Shown here piece after piece: positions 35,308 through 43,530 of a DNA stretch of 64,000 bases; the stretch's first letter is position 1; each line of letters begins with the position of its first letter. Under the pieces are notes generated by a model. That model did no database searches. It was not told the DNA's origin and worked only from the letters and a program-made list of their open reading frames with translations. The position numbers were made by a program, and so were the translations under genes. Source of the DNA: Candidatus Tiddalikarchaeum anstoanum (lineage in GTDB: Archaea; Nanobdellota; Nanobdellia; Tiddalikarchaeales; Tiddalikarchaeaceae); NCBI GenBank assembly GCA_902385255.1, contig CABMEV010000005.1, positions 62,001-126,000 of the forward strand, read 5' to 3'.

Positions 35308-35458
35308 GCAGGGGTGCCGGAGTGGTCAAACGGGATAGGCTCAAGACGAATTACTTGTTTTGAGCTCTGAGCATTATTAATGCTGTGACGAATTTAAATT
35401 TCATCGTGAGACACCTATTGGCTTAGTGCCTACACGAGTTCGAACCTCGTCCCCTGCA
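35308..35458 (+). tRNA. tRNA-Leu (CAA) with a 67-base intron
   Basis: The acceptor GCAGGGG pairs perfectly with CCCCTGC, discriminator A73. The anticodon loop is CTCAAGA with stem ATAGG/CCTAT, giving anticodon CAA. A long variable arm (GGC ... GCC) confirms a class II tRNA. Exon 1 is 35308-35345, exon 2 35413-35458, and the intron 35346-35412 interrupts the loop after position 37. The intron holds a small hairpin (AGCATTATTAATGCT). Confidence 0.93.
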
Positions 35459-35462
35459 CTTA

Positions 35463-35471
35463 TTTTTTTTT
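35463..35471 (+). terminator. Poly-U terminator after tRNA-Leu
   Basis: Nine T in a row on the plus strand begin five bases after the tRNA discriminator base. Such runs end archaeal transcription and separate the tRNA from the next gene. Confidence 0.55.
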
Positions 35472-35514
35472 AAAACCAAACTTATTAATTGTCAAAGGAC
35501 ATTTATTTTTAAGA

Positions 35515-36222
35515 ATGGTTAAGGTTAAAGCTGTTAAGAAAGGTAGTTCCAGAAGGGCTTTTATCAAAGCATTATGGGATGACCAGGAGATTTTTGGTAA
35601 AGAGAATCCGTTAAAGCCTTTCCATGGCGACTCTTATGACCCAAAAATAATACTAGTCGTTGAGAAACAATGGGCTTACATGCGCATAGTTGACGAACTG
35701 GAGAGTAATAATATAAAAGATATCACTGTAATATCCCTGCAGGGATTTCCTTCTGACAAGATAACAACTGAGAGTATAAAAGAGACTTTGAAATTATCAA
35801 AGAGGGTGAGAAGGGTTCTTGAAGACAAGAGCAAATACCCGAATAATGAACTTCATGTCTCCAGCAGGACAAAAGTGTATTTCATAGGAGACATGGACCC
35901 GATAAGCTACGCCAGCTATTACTCATTAAAGAAGGGCAATACGAAATTCAAGAAAGCTAAGGATAAGATTAAAGTCAGATACTTGGGTGTAACTCTTAGC
36001 GACACCAAAAAATACAATATTCCAAAAGAGTATTTCATAAGCCTGAATAAACCTGAAGTAAAAGTGCTTGAATACTTGATAAACAACAAGCTGGTTCCGG
36101 AGCTTAAAAAAGAAACTAGTTTCATGTACAGTACAGGATTGAAAGTTGAAATCGAAGGATTGTTTCTAGCAATAGAGAATAAAAAGATATCAGTTCTTGA
36201 TTATTTGAAAAATAAGTTTTAA
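35515..36222 (+). CDS. Stand-alone TOPRIM protein related to topoisomerase VI A / Spo11
   Basis: The central region matches the TOPRIM domain of Topo VI subunit A and Spo11. The metal-binding glutamate is in ILVVEKQWAYMRIVDEL (Glu50), then comes VISLQGFPSD near 73. The D-x-D motif is FIGDMDPISYASYYSLKKGN (Asp126, Asp128), followed by VRYLGVTLSD near 153. In Topo VI-A a DNA-cleaving 5Y-CAP domain of about 130 residues precedes TOPRIM. Here only 45 basic residues precede it, so there is no room for the catalytic tyrosine domain. Function unknown; Mg-dependent nuclease or DNA-binding activity is possible. Confidence 0.7.
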   Translation: MVKVKAVKKGSSRRAFIKALWDDQEIFGKENPLKPFHGDSYDPKIILVVEKQWAYMRIVDELESNNIKDITVISLQGFPSDKITTESIKETLKLSKRVRRVLEDKSKYPNNELHVSSRTKVYFIGDMDPISYASYYSLKKGNTKFKKAKDKIKVRYLGVTLSDTKKYNIPKEYFISLNKPEVKVLEYLINNKLVPELKKETSFMYSTGLKVEIEGLFLAIENKKISVLDYLKNKF

Positions 36223-37154
36223 TTAAATAATTTGTTAAAGTTATTTGAGAATATGTTCTCTTTATCTTTTACTGAAATATGAGAATGTGAAATCAGGTTT
36301 ATCTGCTCCTTTAATGGCGACCAGTTGAAATCTGAACCGAAGAAAATCTTATTTGAGCCGACAAGTTTAACTGCTAACTCAATCATGTACTTATAATCAA
36401 AAGTTATATCTTTATACTTGTTATCTTTAACCTGACTGTCTTTGAATTCGTTAGTCTTAATATAATCTAAAAAAGTAACTGTTGTTGGCATTTGAATTAT
36501 ATTAAAAAATTCGTAAGACAGCCTTGAATACCCATCCAGCACCGTTTGTTTAAATGCGTTATGGATGACAGCGCTCGTATCCAAGTATATATTATTGGTT
36601 TTAGCCGCCGCACTTAAAATATCCCTGTTTAAAAAACCAAAATGAGGAATGATTGACTTAAGCTTTGTATGTTTCAATAATATGGTTGACAATTCTGCAA
36701 AGTAATCAACGTTCGGGTGAATTAATAAAGGAATATCATTCTCGATTGCTGCATCAATGATACCATAATCTGCCAGCACCTCTGGACTAGTTTTATGCGA
36801 AGAGATATGGACTTTTATAGCTCTTGGGTTATAAATGCTGGAGCGCTCAATCTCTTTTACTGCATTATAATCCCTTGCATCAACGAAGACTGCAAATAAG
36901 TACTCTTTGGAATTCGCGCAGATTTTTCCGATTTCGTCATTTTTTTTGCCAAAATCTATTGTACACGCATCCGTATACTTTGATAAGAACGGGTACGGCC
37001 TTGGCTGGCTGAAAACAAGGCTCTTATTAACAAAAACACCTTCATCTTTCAGAACTCTTTTTTCTGCTTCATAATCAGCGATGCTGCTCTCATTCACGTT
37101 CTTCTTGGTGCCGTAATTATTGCCGCAGTGCACATGAAAATTATTGACTATCAT
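36219..37154 (-). CDS. Amidohydrolase-2 family metal-dependent hydrolase
   Basis: A TIM-barrel hydrolase of 311 residues. The metal-binding H-x-H pair is NFHVHCG near residue 5. The second histidine is in LLIHPNVD near 147, the third in IIPHFG near 172 and the metal-binding aspartate in FFGSDFNWSP near 272. These four elements match amidohydrolase-related enzymes (decarboxylases or hydrolases). The substrate is unknown. It is convergent with the TOPRIM gene (four-base overlap) and divergent from the Hef helicase. Confidence 0.82.
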   Translation of the reverse strand: MIVNNFHVHCGNNYGTKKNVNESSIADYEAEKRVLKDEGVFVNKSLVFSQPRPYPFLSKYTDACTIDFGKKNDEIGKICANSKEYLFAVFVDARDYNAVKEIERSSIYNPRAIKVHISSHKTSPEVLADYGIIDAAIENDIPLLIHPNVDYFAELSTILLKHTKLKSIIPHFGFLNRDILSAAAKTNNIYLDTSAVIHNAFKQTVLDGYSRLSYEFFNIIQMPTTVTFLDYIKTNEFKDSQVKDNKYKDITFDYKYMIELAVKLVGSNKIFFGSDFNWSPLKEQINLISHSHISVKDKENIFSNNFNKLFN

Positions 37155-37228
37155 GAATTGGGATAATAAAAAACCTGCCTTAAATACTTATTCAAATATT
37201 TAAATAACAGTTAAATATCATCTTAAGT

Positions 37229-38779
37229 ATGATATTTCTAAGGGAGCGACTAAAGCCAAGACTTTATCAGGAGAAGATATTCAATACCTGTGTAAAGAGT
37301 AATTGTCTTGTAGTCCTTCCAACAGGCCTTGGCAAGACAATAATTGCACTCATGCTTGCAATGCATGCATTAAACAGGGATAAAACAAGCAATGTGGTAT
37401 TCCTAGCGCCTACGAAACCTTTAATTGAACAGCATAAGAGGACGTTTGACGAATTCATACATGATGAAGGAGGGGAGATTATAGTTTTAAGCGGCGAGAC
37501 TCCGCCTGATGAAAGGATGAAATTTTACGCTAATGCCAGGATAATATTTGCTACTCCCCAGACAATAGAGAATGACTTATTGACCCGCAAATTGACGCTT
37601 GCAAAAACCAGCCTGGTAGTATTCGACGAGTGCCACAGGGGAGTTGGCGACTACGCTTACACATTCATTAATAAAGTCTACAACAAGCAAAGGGATGCTA
37701 ATCGGAAAATATTAGGGCTCAGCGCAAGCCCGGGAAGCGACAAAGCCAAAATAATCGAAGTGTGCAAAAACCTGGGTCTGAATGAGATTGTGCATATGGA
37801 CGAATCTGACATAGATGTGAAACCTTACGTTAATGAAAAAGAGATAAACAAAGTTGAACTGGTGCTTCCTAAAGAATTAGAGAATGTAAAAAATAGTCTT
37901 GAAGTATCGTTAAAGAAGAGGCTTATAATTATGAAAAATAAGAACCTCTTAAAAACTTCAGACTCTTCCAAGATCAGCAAGAGGGTTTTTCTTGGAATAC
38001 AAAGGGAGCTTCAATTAAAACTGAAAGATGAGAAGTCTGCCGAGCTGTTTGAAAATATAAGTTTGGTCAGCGAGGTGATTAAGATATTATATGCGTTAGA
38101 GCTTCTTCAGACTCAGGGTGTTAAACCGTTAATATCTTATTTTGAGAAGATGAAAAAACAATATAATATCAAGTCTAACAGGACTTTGTTAAGTGATGAG
38201 GATTTCCGCGAGGCAATGGTTCAAACATTCAATGTGGAGGATAAGGTTGAACATCCGAAATTTAATGCATTAAAGGAGATTGTATTAAACAATGAGCCGA
38301 AGAAGAACAAGTTCATAATATTCACAAATTACAGGGATACTGGAAAAAGAGTGGTTAATTACTTGGCAGATATTAAAGGATTAAACCCTGTACTATTCAT
38401 AGGACAAGCCGGGAAAGAAGGTTTAAGCCAGAAAGAGCAGGTTAATATAATAAAGGATTTCGATGCAGGATTTTATAATATTCTTGTGGCAACTAGTGTT
38501 GCCGAAGAGGGTCTGCACATTCCGAGCGTTGACTACGCAATTTTTTTCGAACCGGTGCCGAGCGGCCTTAGGATGATACAAAGGAGAGGAAGGGTTGGGA
38601 GGACAAAGATTGGAAAAGTAATTGTTATGTATACAAAAGGCTGCATTGATGAGAAGTACTTATACATCAGCAAAGCGAAGGAGAAAAGGATGAAGGAAGC
38701 AATACTTGAAGTCAAGGATGCACTTAATGACTTAAAGCAGAGCACGCTGGAGGCGTTTTCAAAAAATGATAATCGTTGA
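37229..38779 (+). CDS. Hef/FANCM-like helicase (helicase part only)
   Basis: An SF2 DEAH-type helicase acting on stalled forks and branched DNA. Walker A is PTGLGKT (31-37), the DECH box is at 133-136 and motif III is LSASPGS near 166. A helical insert typical of Hef (about 205-320) separates the two RecA-like halves, and motif VI is QRRGRVGRT near 451. In most Euryarchaeota Hef also contains the XPF-type nuclease in one chain; here that part is the next gene, overlapping by 14 bases in another frame. Confidence 0.92.
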   Translation: MIFLRERLKPRLYQEKIFNTCVKSNCLVVLPTGLGKTIIALMLAMHALNRDKTSNVVFLAPTKPLIEQHKRTFDEFIHDEGGEIIVLSGETPPDERMKFYANARIIFATPQTIENDLLTRKLTLAKTSLVVFDECHRGVGDYAYTFINKVYNKQRDANRKILGLSASPGSDKAKIIEVCKNLGLNEIVHMDESDIDVKPYVNEKEINKVELVLPKELENVKNSLEVSLKKRLIIMKNKNLLKTSDSSKISKRVFLGIQRELQLKLKDEKSAELFENISLVSEVIKILYALELLQTQGVKPLISYFEKMKKQYNIKSNRTLLSDEDFREAMVQTFNVEDKVEHPKFNALKEIVLNNEPKKNKFIIFTNYRDTGKRVVNYLADIKGLNPVLFIGQAGKEGLSQKEQVNIIKDFDAGFYNILVATSVAEEGLHIPSVDYAIFFEPVPSGLRMIQRRGRVGRTKIGKVIVMYTKGCIDEKYLYISKAKEKRMKEAILEVKDALNDLKQSTLEAFSKNDNR

Positions 38780-39395
38780 CTCAAGGGAGTTTAAGAGCAA
38801 GGTTGTAAAATACTTGTTTGAAGCTGATGTTGAGATGCAGTCATTGCAGTTATTGTCAGGTGATTACCAGATAGGCGAGGATATCTGCATTGAGAGGAAA
38901 AGCGTTCAGGACTTCGTAGACTCGTTGGTTGACAAGAGGATATTTGAGCAGTTAAGGGTGCTGAAACAGTCTTACAAAAAGCCGTTATTAATTGTTGAAG
39001 GAGGGGAGCATATATACTCTGTCAGGAAAGTCCACCCAAACGCCATAAGGGGTCTTATTGCCTCAATAACACTTGATTATAATGTTCCTATAATATTCTC
39101 GCAAAACGAGGAGGATACGGCTAATTATATAATATCTTTGATGACTAGGAGCGTTAACGAGCCGAAGCCTTTAAGCAAGGTGCAAAAAAAGACTAACTTG
39201 TCCGACATACAGGAAGCGATTGTTTCAAACCTCCCTGGTGTTGGGATTAAAAGTGCAAGAAAAATCTTGTTAAAGTTTAAGACGTTGAAGAACTTATTTA
39301 ATAGCAGTGTTGAGGAATTAAAAAATGTCGAAGGAATCGGCGGGAAGAACGCTGAAAAAATCATTGAAACAGCCACTAAAGAATACGAAGAATGA
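38766..39395 (+). CDS. Hef/XPF-type nuclease (ERCC4 domain plus HhH)
   Basis: A structure-specific endonuclease for flap and fork DNA. Active-site motifs: VDSRE (4-8), GDY (32-34) and ERKS (43-46). Two helix-hairpin-helix elements follow: NLPGVGIKSARKIL near 153 and VEGIGGKNAEKI near 186. The domain order equals the C-terminal half of Hef. The start ATG is inside the last codons of the helicase gene, in a different frame, so the proteins are made separately but probably translated in tandem. Confidence 0.93.
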   Translation: MIIVDSREFKSKVVKYLFEADVEMQSLQLLSGDYQIGEDICIERKSVQDFVDSLVDKRIFEQLRVLKQSYKKPLLIVEGGEHIYSVRKVHPNAIRGLIASITLDYNVPIIFSQNEEDTANYIISLMTRSVNEPKPLSKVQKKTNLSDIQEAIVSNLPGVGIKSARKILLKFKTLKNLFNSSVEELKNVEGIGGKNAEKIIETATKEYEE

Positions 39396-39888
39396 ACTAT
39401 TCATATTCCTGCTTAAATTCTTCCTGCTGTCGATACCTATAATATTCATAATAAACCTTAACTGGTACAGCATTGAGAAAATAATAACTGTAATTGTCAG
39501 TAATTTATTGACTAACTCCAATGTCGGCAACGTAATCTTTGATACATTAAACTCGAATGGGTTTGTTGTTCCTGCAGTGTATATAGCTTCTAAGACTTTA
39601 ATCCTGCGCATAGACTGGGCGTGCACTGGCATTAGGAGTGCTTATTTCTTATTTGCTTTGTTGTTTAGTGCGCCGCTGAATTTGAAGAAGCAGGTTAAGT
39701 ATTTATTGACAGGGTTAGTGGTTCTTTTTTTCGTGAATATAATGCGCATCTATTCAGCTATTATTTTTGCTGTAAGCTTCGGCTGGAGTGACGTTTTTGA
39801 TAATTTAGTATGGTCATTATCCCTTAATATTACGGCAATCCTGATATTCTTGTTATACTTGAGAAATTATTCAGTCTTAAAGGCTTGA
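39325..39888 (+). CDS. Archaeosortase/exosortase-like membrane protein
   Basis: A polytopic membrane protein of up to 187 residues with five to six helices. It has the exosortase core: the cysteine in DWACTGIRS (Cys100) and the arginine in FVNIMRIYSA (Arg141). The conserved third histidine is missing; the expected site reads VFDNLVW, with Asn160. Archaeosortases remove C-terminal sorting helices from surface proteins. The ATG at 39325 overlaps the nuclease gene by 71 bases; a TTG at 39364 would shorten the overlap. Activity is uncertain because of the missing histidine. Confidence 0.72.
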   Translation: MSKESAGRTLKKSLKQPLKNTKNELFIFLLKFFLLSIPIIFIINLNWYSIEKIITVIVSNLLTNSNVGNVIFDTLNSNGFVVPAVYIASKTLILRIDWACTGIRSAYFLFALLFSAPLNLKKQVKYLLTGLVVLFFVNIMRIYSAIIFAVSFGWSDVFDNLVWSLSLNITAILIFLLYLRNYSVLKA

Positions 39889-40373
39889 ACGCTGAATTTC
39901 TTAAAATTCGCTTTTTTATAATCATCCGGATTGAGTCCGGCTTTGATTGATAATTGTTCCAGAAATAATTGCTTGCCTGGAAGTTCTTCCCAGACCTGAG
40001 GGAGGAATAATGCATTCCTAAATCCGTATTCGAGTATTACGCCGTCGCCTTTTTTTATATCCTCAAGTTTTACAGGAACAGGAGTTGATAAAACGCTGAC
40101 TTCTGTGACTAAATCCTTCTTCTCATCTTCTGAAATAGGGGGAAATCTTGGGTCAGCGTAAGCTGCAGACTCTGCAGCTTCAATTACTGCCTCGCCTAAT
40201 GGTTTAACTGGAAAAGGGAGTCCTATGCATCCTCTTAATTCCCCTTTCATCGTTAGTGTGACAAAAACACCTTTTTTCTCCTTTAGAAAATTATCTTTTG
40301 GCAGCCCGCGTTTTTTATTGATTGCATTAACAGCTATCTTCAATAATGTTTTACCTTCAATTTGTGCCAGCAT
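39867..40373 (-). CDS. AMMECR1-domain protein (AmrA-like)
   Basis: The 168 residues hold the AMMECR1 signature GELRGCIGLPFP near 53-64, followed by AAYADPRFPPIS near 85 and TEVSVLSTP near 105. The family accompanies a radical SAM enzyme and MEMO1 in a conserved system of unknown chemistry; the radical SAM gene is at 32902. Start chosen at ATG 40373 because a longer frame to 40421 runs into the divergent gene. Its end overlaps the archaeosortase-like gene by 22 bases. Confidence 0.9.
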   Translation of the reverse strand: MLAQIEGKTLLKIAVNAINKKRGLPKDNFLKEKKGVFVTLTMKGELRGCIGLPFPVKPLGEAVIEAAESAAYADPRFPPISEDEKKDLVTEVSVLSTPVPVKLEDIKKGDGVILEYGFRNALFLPQVWEELPGKQLFLEQLSIKAGLNPDDYKKANFKKFSVQAFKTE

Positions 40374-40409
40374 AATTAATTTAAATAATAGCACTGTTTT
40401 ATAGTTTTT

Positions 40410-41285
40410 GTGAAAGAGCAAATAATCGGATTAATAAAACAGTTAGGTCCTGTAGTTCCTAATGAATTAACAGGCAAATTAGGCAAGGATAGCTTCATCG
40501 TGTCGGCATTGCTGTCTGAACTTATCAAGGAAGGGTTAGTATTCATATCGAGCAAAAAGATAGGTAGCAGTTCTGTTTATTATTTAAAAGGCCAGGAGGA
40601 TGCTATGAGAAAAAGGCTGCTTCCTGAACTTAAGATTCCTGAGAAGAAGACTCTTGAATTTTTTGAGAAGAATAAATTGATGCTCCGCGACAATCTTGAG
40701 CCGCAGCAGAGATTCGTCGTTGACGGGTTGAGTGATTTTATCACTAAGATGACTTTGAAAATAAACGGAGAGGATAAGATATTTTACAAGCATTACTCAA
40801 TTCCTTCAGAGGTCATATATGATGAGCTTAAGAAGATGAATGATAAGCCAAAATTGAAGCCGCAGAAGACTAGCACTGTCCAGGAGAGCTTGTTCCTTGT
40901 GAAGAAGGAGAAGCCTGAGAAGAAATCGAAGAAGGCAAAACAGGCTGTTCCTGCCGAGGTTAAGCCTGAAGAGCCTTATGTTAAGGTTGATGATGCGAGC
41001 GATAAGTTCTTCCAGGAAAAAGGCCTGACTATTACGAAAACTGATGTTGTCAAGAAGAATTCGGAATTTAATTTCACAGCTAGAACAAACTATACTCTGC
41101 CTCAGTTTTATTTTGTAAAATATTTCAAGAAAAACAGCCTTAACGAGGCTGACATTTCAAGAGCGCACACCCAGGCTCAGACTAATAAGATGCCCTGCCT
41201 TATTATTACAACCGGGGCTGTGAGCAAGAATGCTGAGAAATTATTAATCAGTCTTGGAAACCTAGTTAATATTGTGAAATTGTAA
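40410..41285 (+). CDS. Winged-helix protein with a C-terminal nuclease-like (Mrr-type) domain
   Basis: A 291-residue protein starting with GTG. Residues 1-65 look like a winged helix (LGPVVPNELTGKLGKDSFIVSALLSELIKEGLV). Residues 70-150 are a helical region, 151-190 a Lys/Pro-rich linker. The C-terminal 90 residues (FYFVKYFKKN ... PCLIITTGAVSKNAEKLL) resemble the second half of Mrr-like restriction-endonuclease folds, but the acidic catalytic residues are not clear. DNA binding is likely; nuclease activity is doubtful. It is divergent from AMMECR1. Confidence 0.6.
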   Translation: MKEQIIGLIKQLGPVVPNELTGKLGKDSFIVSALLSELIKEGLVFISSKKIGSSSVYYLKGQEDAMRKRLLPELKIPEKKTLEFFEKNKLMLRDNLEPQQRFVVDGLSDFITKMTLKINGEDKIFYKHYSIPSEVIYDELKKMNDKPKLKPQKTSTVQESLFLVKKEKPEKKSKKAKQAVPAEVKPEEPYVKVDDASDKFFQEKGLTITKTDVVKKNSEFNFTARTNYTLPQFYFVKYFKKNSLNEADISRAHTQAQTNKMPCLIITTGAVSKNAEKLLISLGNLVNIVKL

Positions 41286-41297
41286 ATTTTTATTACT

Positions 41298-42104
41298 TTA
41301 ATATTTTTTACGTTTTGTTTTTATTATTAAATAATCTTTTTCTAAAAGTCTTAACATTTCTTCTCCTAATTTTGTTGTTTGGTCTTGCTTCGCTTTTTTA
41401 TCTAAATAACCACAAATTATTTCACCTACAACTATTATGTTTAAGAGGGACGTTAAAAAAGATTCAATCAACATAATTACCTTACTAACCCCTTGTGGTT
41501 GAATCTCACCTAATGCATTAGAAACGAATACAGATGTACTAAAATAAAGATAGTCTAAAGAACTTATAGTTATTTGATTTTTTTCATAAACCAAAGAATT
41601 ATTAGGGCCTAATACAGGAGATAACATAAAGAAACCAGCTCCACCTAAAATAATCGCTACTGCTATTATAGAATATCCAAAACCCATACCAACTAAATCA
41701 TCATTTTTTTTACTTTTTATTAATTTATCAAAACCTAATTTACCAATAATAACACAACATAAAATAAGTCCAATAGCACAACTTAACAATGTAATTGTTA
41801 ATGTACCTATTACTACAGGTATTAACAAAGATTCAGGTAATTTAAAATTAAATACAACTATCCAACCATAAAGGAAAACGATGGGTAATAATAAAAAGTA
41901 TAGTATTAAATTAATAAAAAGAGGTTTATTTTCTTTTGCATTAGCAAATTCAGTATAAATTCCATAACCTAAAAATAAAGCAAATGAAATAAGTTTAATT
42001 AACGGTGTCCAATCTAAATATAATGCAAGAAATGTAAATACATAAATTATAATTTTTATTAAAGTATCTTTGTTTAATTTAAATACATTAATTATTTTTA
42101 GCAT
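41298..42104 (-). CDS. Membrane protein with a K+-channel-like pore region
   Basis: The 268 residues have about five hydrophobic helices. The last pair flanks DYLYFSTSVFVSNALGEIQP near residues 185-204, whose position and shape match the pore helix and filter of two-helix potassium channels. The TVGYG filter itself is not conserved (SNALGEI). The gene is visibly richer in A and T than its neighbours. Its ATG at 42104 lies only four bases after the discriminator base of initiator tRNA-Met, so it has no promoter of its own there and may be read from the tRNA transcript. Confidence 0.65.
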   Translation of the reverse strand: MLKIINVFKLNKDTLIKIIIYVFTFLALYLDWTPLIKLISFALFLGYGIYTEFANAKENKPLFINLILYFLLLPIVFLYGWIVVFNFKLPESLLIPVVIGTLTITLLSCAIGLILCCVIIGKLGFDKLIKSKKNDDLVGMGFGYSIIAVAIILGGAGFFMLSPVLGPNNSLVYEKNQITISSLDYLYFSTSVFVSNALGEIQPQGVSKVIMLIESFLTSLLNIIVVGEIICGYLDKKAKQDQTTKLGEEMLRLLEKDYLIIKTKRKKY

Positions 42105-42108
42105 ATTT

Positions 42109-42183
42109 TAGCGGGGGTTGGATTTGAACCAACGACCTTCGGGTTATGAGCCCGACGGGCACTCCAAACTGCCCCACCCCGCT
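42109..42183 (-). tRNA. Initiator tRNA-Met (CAT)
   Basis: Minus strand, no intron. The acceptor AGCGGGG pairs with CCCCGCT, so the first pair is A1-U72, an archaeal initiator hallmark. The anticodon stem has three G-C pairs next to the loop (GGG CTCATAA CCC), also an initiator feature. The T-arm is GTTGG TTCAAAT CCAAC. CCA is not encoded. The channel-like gene begins four bases after A73. Confidence 0.95.
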
Positions 42184-42240
42184 GTCATTTATGAGAATTC
42201 ATAGTATTTTTTCGTATTAAAAATGTTGCTAAATTTTTTT

Positions 42241-43530
42241 TTAATCAGTTAGTATGAAAGACTTGGTTTTAACAGCCGGGAAGTCAAAATTGCCAATATC
42301 AAAACGAGTCTCCTTGCTAATCTCTGTGATATCCTTGAACATTTCAAAACTGTTACCTGTAACAACCCCGCCATACGCTAAACCCTTAATCTCGCCATTC
42401 TCCACATAATAGAATGTTGAACTGTTCAGTCCAAACGCGCCTGTAATATTGTTAACCACATGGCTTGGGTATAAGTCAAAGAATATGAATCCTTTTTTCA
42501 TCCCGCCAATCATCGCATCATAATTATCCTTGCCTCTTATTTCAGGATTAAAAAATGAAACACTAGGCTTAACCAATATGCTGCCGCTGTTATGCGTATT
42601 CTTGGCATTTAGGACTTTGCTTGTGTAAGCATCATGCAGGAAAGTCTTTAACACACCACCCTTAACCAAAACATTCTTTTTTGAAGCGTTGCCTTCAGAG
42701 TCAAAATAAGACAAGTTATTCCTCCCAAAAGGGTTGTCAGTAATAGTCAAATTATCGCTTAATATCTTCCTGCCAACGCCGCCTATGTAATGCGACTTTT
42801 TTTCAACAACAGACTCTCCTGTAAGCGAGGACAGTATTGGCTGTAAAACCACACCCAAACAGTTAGGTGTGAATAAGACATCATAATTTCCTTTTTTTAC
42901 CTTAACTTTATTCTTTGACCAGTCATACTGCTCTAACGCTTCACTAACCACAAATTTCGCACTTGGCATCTTAAATGTTAGTGTTGAAGAGCCGCTTCCA
43001 ACCCTATCACCATCGCCAACACTCACACCCAAGCTCACCCCGCTCTCATTAAAAGATAATGCTGAACCATTGCTGTTATAATATTCGATTTTATGACTTA
43101 CTTTTGAGACACCAGACTCTAATAAAGGAGCTTTATTATCGATTAAAGCTCTAACTTCATTCAATAAGTTGAATAATTCCTCCTCCTTGAAATTTTTGAA
43201 ACAGTCATGGACTTTTGACAAGTTCTTTTTCGAAGATATTGGGACATTTATGCTCCTTTTTGGAGTTACTTTTGCAGTCTTGTAAGCGTTGGCGAAGCAT
43301 TCAATGAATCGTGAAGGAGTAGTTGATGCTGATAATCCCACCTTATTTCCTGGCAGTAATACTCTGACAATGAGGCTCCCGCTGTTATTATTAATTGGCG
43401 TCCCAAAATCTTTATTGTCCAATGTCAGCCTGGAATTATCGCTTGTTGAGAATACGCACTCCCACTCCGCGTCCTTGAACTTTTTCTTAATTTCTGAAAA
43501 TTTAATTTCCAACGCTGACACCTTCCACAA
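42241..43530 (-). CDS. tldE: TldE/PmbA-like subunit of the TldD/TldE protease
   Basis: The catalytically silent partner in the TldD-TldE heterodimeric metalloprotease, which trims unfolded or small peptides. The 429-residue protein matches the family: the N-terminal domain (SRLTLDNKDFG) and the C-terminal beta region (NTHNSGSILVKPS, FGLNSSTFYYVENGEIKG). The HExxxH zinc motif is absent, as expected for TldE. Its start overlaps tldD by 29 bases, so it is the last gene of the Cdc48-LonB-TldDE cluster. Confidence 0.9.
   Translation of the reverse strand: MWKVSALEIKFSEIKKKFKDAEWECVFSTSDNSRLTLDNKDFGTPINNNSGSLIVRVLLPGNKVGLSASTTPSRFIECFANAYKTAKVTPKRSINVPISSKKNLSKVHDCFKNFKEEELFNLLNEVRALIDNKAPLLESGVSKVSHKIEYYNSNGSALSFNESGVSLGVSVGDGDRVGSGSSTLTFKMPSAKFVVSEALEQYDWSKNKVKVKKGNYDVLFTPNCLGVVLQPILSSLTGESVVEKKSHYIGGVGRKILSDNLTITDNPFGRNNLSYFDSEGNASKKNVLVKGGVLKTFLHDAYTSKVLNAKNTHNSGSILVKPSVSFFNPEIRGKDNYDAMIGGMKKGFIFFDLYPSHVVNNITGAFGLNSSTFYYVENGEIKGLAYGGVVTGNSFEMFKDITEISKETRFDIGNFDFPAVKTKSFILTD

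Noticed and set aside
40374-40421. Upstream extension of AMMECR1
   Set aside because: It crosses into the divergent gene, and the family start fits ATG 40373.
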